Translations under genes and position numbers: made by a program
Shown here: piece after piece, positions 56,868 through 64,000 of the stretch
Position numbering within the stretch: position 1 is the stretch's first letter
How the letters are laid out: each line of letters starts with the position of its first letter
NCBI GenBank assembly: GCA_030737875.1
Contig: CM060910.1
Span: 249,396,427-249,460,426, forward strand
Reading direction: 5' to 3'
Length of the DNA stretch: 64,000 nt
Source of the DNA: Allium sativum
Taxonomy: Eukaryota; Streptophyta; Magnoliopsida; Asparagales; Amaryllidaceae
Notes under the pieces: model-generated
Seen by the model: the letters and a program-made list of their open reading frames with translations, nothing else
Told to the model about the DNA's origin: nothing
Database searches by the model: none

Positions 56868-58202
56868 CTAGATAAACTCGACAAGCTTTGCATTTTTCTT
56901 TTGGCTCTCGCCAATCCTTTTGATAAGAGTAGGTCTTATCGACAAGCTTGCCAACATTTCAGGTTCCAACTCATACCTTGGCCTGAAATCGAATCTTGCC
57001 AAATACTCAGGACTCTTCCATTCCAAAAACATCGATCCCAAGCTTGCGTGTCTTCGAATCAATACATCTGCAACTGCGTTACCTTCGCCCGGAGTATAGG
57101 TTATACCAAAATCATATGATGCTAGAAACTCCAACCATCTTTGCTGCCGAAGATTCAAATCCCTTTGGGAGAAAAGATACTTCAATGACTTGTGATCCGT
57201 ATGTCTCCACATCTTCAAAGAAAACACAATTGCCGCCAACTCCAAACCATGAGTTGGATAATTCCTTTCATGCGGCTTCAGCTATCGACTAGCATAGGCC
57301 AGAACCTTATCCTTCTGCATTAGCACTGCTCCAAGTCTAGTACCACATGCATCGGTGTATACCACCATCTCTTAATTCTCACTTGGAATGGTCAACATAG
57401 GAGCACTTGTCAATCTCTCCTTTGGGATACCGAATGCTTGCTCACACTTTACATCCCATGTGAAAACTTGGTTGTTCTTCGTCAATCCTATCAACGGTGC
57501 AACTATCTTGGAGAAATCCTTGATAAACCATCAGTAATATCCTGCCAACCCAAGGAAACTCCGAACATCCGTCGCATTCTTAGGTCTACCCCAGTCTTGG
57601 ATTGCTACCACTTTAGCGGGGTCGACCGCTATCCCATTTCCAGAAACTACATGGCCTAAGAATCTCACTTCATCCTTCCAGATGTGACACTTTGAGAACT
57701 TGGCTTTTAGCTGATACTTTCGTAAGATCTCTAACACAACTCTCAAGTGTGTCTTGTGTTCTTCCTCGTTCCTAGAGTAAACTAGAATATCATCCACGAA
57801 CACAATCATAAACTTACTCAACTGATCTCTAAACACTCTATTCATAAGATCCACAAAATACATTGGCGCGTTAGTCAACCGGAATGGCATCATCAACCAT
57901 TCCAAGAATATGGATGGTGTCCTAAAAACAGTCTTCGGTACACTATCCTTTGCCACCCTCAACTAGTGAAATCCCGTTGCCAAATCCATTTGAGGAAACA
58001 CTTCGGCTTCGTGAATCTGGTCGAACAAGTCATTTATCCTTGGCAACAGATACTTTTTCTTCTTAGTCATCTTATTCAGCTCACGATAATCCACACACAA
58101 TCTTAACGAGCCATCCGCCTTGGTGGCAAACACCACTGGTGTACCCCATTCGGAAACGCTTCTCCGAATGAATCCTTTACCCAAAAGGTCATGAATCTGC
58201 AC
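56868..58202 (-). pseudogene. Element D reverse transcriptase and RNase H, broken
   Basis: [22 protein letters not shown] (near 58150-58090), MDLATGFH followed by a TAG at 57963, [16 protein letters not shown], and the catalytic [15 protein letters not shown] (near 57805-57765). Then [19 protein letters not shown] and FLGLAGYY, ending at a stop at 57531. RNase H: a DACGTRLGA frame near 57360, then [11 protein letters not shown] and [20 protein letters not shown] (57245-57160) and EGNAVADVL. The repeated stops and frame changes make it a dead copy. Confidence 0.85.
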
Positions 58203-58214
58203 CTCTAACTCTCA

Positions 58215-58661
58215 CTATTCCTTAGACGCCATTCTTCTAAGAGGCATAACGCTTGGTCTAGCACCCTCGACCAAGTCGATTCTAAACTCAATCTCACGAT
58301 GCGACACCAATCCTTTGACCTCGTCAAAGACATATTTATACTCCTTAGCGATCAACACAGATGACAAGTCTTCTTGTGGAATCACAAGCGAATATAGATA
58401 GTTGACGAAGACACCCTCTTCACGCTTACACTTTATCAACACCTTTCGCCCTTCTACATCCCCGACTCTCACCTCTATCTTCTCGCAATTCTCCCTTGCT
58501 GCATACCTCTTGAGCCAACCCATGCCTAAGATGATCTCAAACCCAGCGAAGTTAAGAACAAAGCAATCACACACGAAAGAGCAACCATGACTCAACAACA
58601 CTAGACCATGGCAAAACATGCACAAACTGGATGAACCCCCAACTAGCTTAGTCACGATCAA
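58215..58661 (-). pseudogene. Element D protease region, truncated
   Basis: An open stretch of 148 codons contains GFEIILGMGWLKRY (the ILGMDWL block with Asp to Gly) and leads to FDEVKGLVSHREIEFRIDLVEGA, the protease-RT link. The catalytic D-[ST]-G segment that should precede it is not present, so the N-terminal part is deleted. Confidence 0.75.
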
Positions 58662-59276
58662 TGGTCTATCACAAATCCTATGACAAACTTCTTGTTCTTT
58701 TGATAAGGAGTATCCACATATGGATGAGCATACTTCGACAAGGTCTCGAAGTCATAAATATAATCAAGAACTGGACGACCATTCTATTTAAGCTCCACGA
58801 ATCTCTTAAACAGAACAGACTTCTACACGGTGGAGATAAATTTTGCTTTAAACTAAGCTTGGAATAGCTCCCATGAAATATCCTCTTCAGGGGTCCCAAG
58901 TGTGATAGAGTTCCACCAGTCTATTGCTTTGCCCACTAACTGCCTAATGCAAGTTTCCTCTTTGTTGCATCATCAATACCCATATCCTTAAAGATTCGGA
59001 CACAAGTATCCATCCACCTTTGAACCTCTTCAACTGGTTCAGTGCCTTTAACTATTTCTCCCCCAATGATGTAAAGTCTTTGCATAGCTTTGCAAATTCT
59101 ACATCTCTAGGCACTAGAAGTCCAACCTTAACCGTAGCTGCCACTGAAGCGGGGTTCCTTCGAAGACATGCTTCCGTCATGGCTTCGAACGTGGCCGAGT
59201 AATCAGGTGCCCCGCCATTACCCCCTCCACGCATAGTTTCTTCCCTAGCAGAATGTCTCATATAGCGTCGACTCAT
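58662..59276 (-). pseudogene. Element D gag, N-terminal part only
   Basis: Starts MSRRYMRHSAREE at 59276, followed by a glycine-rich stretch and VEFAKLCKDFTSLG, equivalent to FxKICKDFxAMG of A-C. Broken frames then show EEVQRWMDTCVRIFKDMGIDD, WKAIxWWN-like and WELF-like gag pieces. No zinc knuckles remain before the protease region. Confidence 0.72.
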
Positions 59277-59448
59277 TCTAAATCTGCAAACTAGAATTAT
59301 TAGCCACTTTCAAGAAAAATTGCTAAAGGAAGTACAGACGCTACTACTATATATGCTAATATATATAGTTAGAATCCAACTGAAATCTACAAATACGTCT
59401 CTCATACTTAATTACGTCTTAGAACTTTGGCCACAACCGTTGACCAGA

Positions 59449-59460
59449 GCTCTAATACCA
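59449..59460 (-). other. Primer-binding site, element D
   Basis: Minus strand TGGTATTAGAGC, one mismatch from the initiator-Met complement, two bases from the 5' LTR. Confidence 0.85.
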
Positions 59461-59462
59461 AA

Positions 59463-60157
59463 TGTAACGACCGCCCACATCCCCCGCACTATACAAGAGA
59501 AATAATGCACTGAAGGGTATGTCAGGCAGCTATGGACGATCATCATGTTATTGTATATAAGTGAAACATGTCGTAAACTCACAGTGCAAGGGTAAAATAT
59601 AACACAAATTATACAACAGGTAGTGATAGTGAAGCAGAAACACTAAACTTTCATAACAACTAGAAAATATTTCCCATACATGTGGATAGCAATAGTAGTG
59701 TCTGTACAATTTGCCTCACTACAATACTCAGAGAAATAGCAAACAGCGAAAATCCAATCATTAGATAGTAGCAGAGATAGTATGCCATCCTCCTACTCGC
59801 CATCGATCAGCATCACTATTCCCACTAAGGCATCACCTGTCACCTGCCACTTAGTCTGCCCATCCAAGAATCAGATGAACTGCCCAAGGTAATAAGAGGG
59901 AAACATAAAACCTTGAGTCAGACAATAGTCTTAGTGAGCGATAAAACAACTAACAAACTTCTTCAATAACGTATATGAGAATGGGTAAATAGACAACTAA
60001 TCTACCCAGCTCCAGAGAAGAACTTACACATGCGTTCCCCACACCTGACAATGATAGCCTTTACGATCTGTAAATCAAAAGGGGCAACAACTCAGCTACG
60101 ATAGATAGAACAACTATTCATACATGGAAAAAGCAACTCATACAATATCTAGTTATA
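59463..60157 (-). repeat. Element D 5' LTR, interrupted
   Basis: Matches 54295-54997 and stops at AGTTATA, where family-E sequence begins. The remaining ~740 bp of this LTR are not seen in the window. Confidence 0.85.
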
Positions 60158-61371
60158 TGTAACAACCCAGAAAATCGGAACCAATTTAAATTTTTTATTT
60201 TGGATATTTTAATGAATTTGGAATAATTAAAATGATTTATTTAAAATAATAACGACTAAAAATTTATTTTAATCAAAGTTAGAACAAATAAATTTATTTC
60301 AATTATAAAACGAGCCTGAAATGACGCGACAGTTTGAAAATTCTATTTCAAATTTCAAATGAATGTATAGAATGCAAAATAAATCGGATTTCAATAAAAT
60401 CAAAAATATTTGAATCTGTTAGAAAATATCTTTCTAAAGAATGTGAAAAATCGAGATTTCATAACGGTAATAAAAAGTTATGTCCAGTTGAAAATTCAGA
60501 ATAGTCGCTATGGAATTTATATAATATATAGCCCTTAAAAATAGCGATTTTGCAAATGACCTCCGTTTTTCGATGAGACTACTTTTGTTGGATCTGGAAT
60601 GTCAAATTATTGCTAGACTCCAATTTTCTTAATTTTTGGAATCAATATGTAAGCGTGGTAAATTTAAACGTGTTTGGTCAATTCAGTTTGAATTTAATCG
60701 ACTGAAAAATGACCGTTTTTCAAACGGTCTCCAAATTCGACGAAATTATTTTTGTTAGGACCGTATTGTCAAAACATAACCATATTTATTTTTCTAGAAT
60801 CTTTGGAGTCAGTATGTGGCCTCGGTAAATTAAAATGTGCGTTAAAACTAAATATATATATTGATTTATATCTTAATTTAAAAGAAAATCAATCGAATTG
60901 ACTCACAAAACATATCCCATTGTGTCCGGAAAGGGGATATTGCGTTAGGGACGACAGTTGGTGGGTTCAAATTGGAGGTCGAATGGAAAGTGTTATATAT
61001 ATTTTTCTAAGCCCTAGATTTTATAAAATAAAAAAAGGAAAAGAAAATTCCCCAAAACTCGTCGTTCCAACACCTCCCCCCTCTGATTTCATTTAGCGCC
61101 ACCACGCCTACCTCCCCACCGCCGTCTCTAGACCGCCGGCCTCCCCCCTTCGCCTCTAACCACGCCACCCCCTCCCCAGCTGATGTCCCAATTCCCAACC
61201 CCCCCCCCCACACACACACACAACCATAAATCAGCCGCTGCCGACTCTGCTGTGCCACTAACGGCCAGCTGCGACATCCCACCACCCATGACGACCATCG
61301 CCCTGCCCTGCCACATCAGAAATAACCCCGGGCCCCTCCATGAAACGACCCCAAACTTCCACGTAAAGGAA
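60158..61371 (+). mobile_element. Family-E LTR fragment, plus orientation
   Basis: Starts TGTAACAACCCAGAAAATCGG. Its first ~800 bp are the inverted counterpart of 61960-62647 and of 2800-3633. A GC-rich tract (61040-61370) with CCACCGCC-like sequence and an 11-C run ends at the junction near 61371. The sequence is an LTR beginning, not a complete LTR. No coding product was recognised; open frames in the GC-rich tract lack motifs. Confidence 0.6.
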
Positions 61372-62647
61372 AGCTCGGATTGAGTTGAGAACACGACAAT
61401 TCATAACACAAATAAAAGAACATTTCATTGCTTATTACAACAATTTACATCAGAGTACAAGAATATACAGAGTATGAATAAATAATACACATATGATAAA
61501 TATCAGAGATTTACAAATTACAATGCAGCAGAAAATAATACAAAAACACAACTGAAAGAGATAAATGGATACAGAGCCTTTCGAATATCGTTCCAACGGT
61601 AAATCAGGATCTTGTGAATATAAATCTGCAAAACCAAAACTATAGCTGGCCGTGTGGAAAATAGAGGCATCCGCAGTTTAGGTTAAAACAATAAACTCTA
61701 CGTCAGTCATGTGACTGGTGTGAGAACTAAAACTGTTATTTAATCTTTACTTTAAAATAGAGTAAATCAAGGGACCACGCCGCAAACATGGAACGGGGTT
61801 CCTCCCAAGAATACTAGTGCATAGAATAAACATCGCAACGCTTTTAAAAAAAATGAAGCTATTATAAGACCTAGGTTTCCCATAAGCCAATTCGGTCGTG
61901 TCGTTCAGTTTTCATCAAAATTAAAGTATAAATTAATATAATGTTCAAAATCGATTTCAACGTACATTTTAATTTACTGGGGCCACACGGACTCCAAAAA
62001 TTCCACAAAAATAGATCTGGTTATGTTTTGACGATACGGTCCTAACAAAACTAATTTCGTCGAATTTGGAGACCGTTGAAAAACAGTAGTCGATTAAATT
62101 CAAACTGAACTGAACAAACTCGTTTAAATTCACCACGCTCACATATTGATTCCAAAAATTATGAAAATTGGAATCCAGTAATATTTGACATTCCGGATCC
62201 AACAAAAGTGGTCTCGTTGAAAACAGAGGTCGTTTGCAAAATCTCCACTTTTAAGGGCTATATTCCATAGCGACTATTCTAAATTTTCAACTGGACATAA
62301 ATTTTTATTCCCATTATGAAATTTGGATTTTTCACATTTGTTGGAAAGATATTTTTAAACAGATTCAAATATTTCTGGTTTCACCAAAATCCGGTTTATT
62401 TTGAATCTTGAACATTCATTTGAAGTTTGAAATCGAATTTTCAATCTACCGCGCCGTTTCCAATTCCTTTTGTAATTAAAATAAATATTTATATTCTATT
62501 TCGATTTAAATAAATTTATGTTCTAATTCTATTCAAAATAAATTTCTCGTCATTATTATTTAAAATAAATCATTTTAAATATTCAAAATTCATTAAAATT
62601 GCCAGAATAAAAATTTTAAATTGATTTTGATTTTCCGGGTTGTTACG
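61372..62647 (-). repeat. Element E 3' LTR, minus orientation, truncated
   Basis: Ends CCGGGTTGTTACG beside a polypurine-tract complement (TCTCCCCCACTT). The left part (GGAAAGCTCGGATTGAG onward) matches the 5' LTR from 63901, but the first ~227 bp of that LTR are missing here, replaced by the plus-oriented fragment. Confidence 0.7.
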
Positions 62648-63673
62648 ATCTCCCCCACTTAAAATCTTTTCGTCCTCGAAAAGGAACGGAGCTGAAAATT
62701 GTTTAACTAATCAGCTCAATTTTTAGTTTTGCTTTCGTTCTTCAACTTTTCAGTTTCTAAGAATTTTTCCAATTCTTAAAAAAATTGGCTAACACCCTAT
62801 ATTTTTGAAAAATTTCACCATAACCTCCTTTGTACAGGGAGACATTTAAAACCTCAACTAGCCACGCAGGGCCCTTATCACCCAAAAAGAAAAGGCCAAG
62901 CGGCTAGCTAATCGGCTCATAAAATCATCCAAACCAAATAAATTTGTAAACATGTACCTATCCGTTGGGCATACAATTTTATTCCTCTTCTCTAGCCTCC
63001 TTGCAATGACCTGTTCAATGTATATACATGTATATGCATGCCATTTCTAATAATTTTCAATTCAGTCCAATACTTGATTCAATTTGGCTTAATGGTTCAA
63101 AATTTTAATAAATCAAACCAATAATCAAGCAACACAATCAGTAATCAATTAGTTGATTATCATTTCAAACACATAATTTTTATGTATATAAAAATCCATT
63201 TTTGATGCCAAGTCACAACAATAGACCCTCTAGTTTTGGTTCTCACACCAGTCAATTGGAAATATATAGAAATTTCTCTTTCGGCACTCGAACATAAACA
63301 CTTATGATACTAGTAATCTTCAGTATCATCTTCGGGCGACTAGAGTGTGATTCTATATCTATCCAGTATATTAAAACTTTGAATATACGTTTGCAAGGCG
63401 TATATGCAAATTCTTTATATACTGGATTGTCCAAAATCAATTTAAATATAATATTCAAATACGTTGATTAAGGTTTAAATTTTCAAAACAATATTTTTTT
63501 TCATTTTTATTTTCAAAACACTACTCTTCATACTCGTTCTAGGATACTACTGATCCTATCTCTAATGAGTCATTCCCATTGGATTTTACTAATCCAATCT
63601 CTGGTGGATTCCTTCGTTTGGTTTTAATTTGCCTTGTTCTCGAGCTCTGCAAACCAAAACTCCGATACCAAAC
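62648..63673 (-). other. Element E internal region, non-coding
   Basis: Only about 1 kb between the polypurine tract (62649-62665, minus AAGTGGGGGAGA, preceded in element sense by TTCGAGGACGAAAAGATTTT) and a primer-site-like TGGTATCGGAGT (63659-63670, minus, two mismatches to the initiator-Met complement). No gag or pol was found, so E is a non-autonomous (LARD-like) or internally deleted element. Confidence 0.6.
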
Positions 63674-64000
63674 TGAAACAACCCCGCTACTAGTTGAATC
63701 AAAGCATTAGTATTGGTGGGTTTGAATACTAGGGAAAGAAAGAGCGGATTCTCTTATGTCCGTTACGGTCGGCCCTATCTTTGGATAGTGCCTTCCCTCC
63801 ACTGCCTAGTCGGCACGGGCGAGTGGACCACTCTCAGTAAGCACTGAGCCTTACGCCGTGTAGGCCCGAGTGCCCGAGCCCGTCGCACACAAAAGCAGAA
63901 AGGAAAGTCCAGATTGAGTTGAGAACATTACAATTCAGAACACAAATAGAAGAACATTTCATTGCTTATTACAACAATTTACATCAGAGTACAAGAATAT
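63674..64000 (-). repeat. Element E 5' LTR, partial, running off the window
   Basis: Begins TGAAACAACCCCGCTAC. It contains a GC-rich stretch with repeated GGCCCGAGTGCCCGAGCCCG-like words (63815-63890), then from about 63901 matches 61372 onward. Confidence 0.7.

Larger units (their letters stand above)
54295..60157 (-). mobile_element. Element D: Ty3/gypsy LTR retrotransposon, minus strand, decayed
   Basis: 3' LTR 54295-55737 (1,443 bp), polypurine tract, broken pol and gag, primer site 59449-59460, and a 5' LTR starting at 59463 that is interrupted at 60157. LTRs start TGTRACGACCGCCCAC and end GCGGGCAGTTACA. The left flank is GCGAC (54290-54294); the right duplication is not in the window. 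It inserted in a TNP2 gene. The gag C-terminus with zinc knuckles and the integrase core are deleted. Confidence 0.85.

Noticed and set aside
56540..57659. Plus-strand open frames overlapping element D pol
   Set aside because: Antisense shadows of the RT/RNase H/integrase frames on the minus strand.

Overview
The window looks like a transposon-dense, AT-rich intergenic region of a flowering-plant nuclear genome. I found no intact host gene. Almost everything assignable is a transposable element or a piece of one: Ty3/gypsy LTR retrotransposons with a Tekay/Del-like chromovirus organisation (3-3.5 kb LTRs, initiator-Met primer sites, zinc-knuckle gag, C-terminal chromodomain-like tail), CACTA DNA transposons, and MITEs. 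The best-preserved frame is a 302-codon gag in the youngest nested element.

Layout. 1-3633: AT-rich sequence with an AAAAATCATATTTTT motif array, then a minus-oriented LTR remnant (family E). 3634-5738: remnant of a CACTA transposon with a broken Ptta/En/Spm gene and its 3' terminus. 5904-47190: a nested stack bounded by the 5-bp duplication GATAT. Its outer member is plus-strand element A (5' LTR 5904-9054, broken gag-pol 9263-13709, 3' LTR 34050-36944 plus 46941-47190). Minus-strand element B (13997-33840) lies in A's 3' internal part. Minus-strand element C (23616-32809, duplication AGCAT) lies in B's 5' LTR. A 9,993-bp CACTA transposon G (36945-46937, duplication GGT) splits A's 3' LTR. 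G carries fragments resembling host genes: an SDH1 exon, a TBCC-domain exon and a HIT-domain retrocopy with its own poly(A) and 16-bp duplication.

47196-49025 is unassigned sequence with a long (TA)n tract. 49026-52543 looks like a solo LTR. 52736-54294 is the N-terminal part of a TNP2-type CACTA transposase, interrupted by a 616-bp hAT-like MITE with an 8-bp duplication (ACGATAAG), and then by minus-strand element D (from 54295). D's 5' LTR is in turn interrupted at 60158 by family-E LTR sequence, which forms a large inverted repeat (60158-62647) next to a short internal region and a second LTR that runs off the window.

How the parts relate. Insertion order can be read from the nesting: A before B before C, and A before G. 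It agrees with decay: A and B carry many stops and frameshifts, whereas C's gag is intact and its two LTRs are both 3,534 bp. C encodes gag only, so it would depend on another element's enzymes. The most interesting shared signal is a tandem pair of hairpins in the LTRs of A, B and C. They lie 1.2-1.6 kb downstream of the TATA box, have base-pair-compensating changes in the stems, and share a nearly constant loop (CTGCCCGGAACCGCCCGGC). This suggests a conserved RNA structure in the long transcribed leader.
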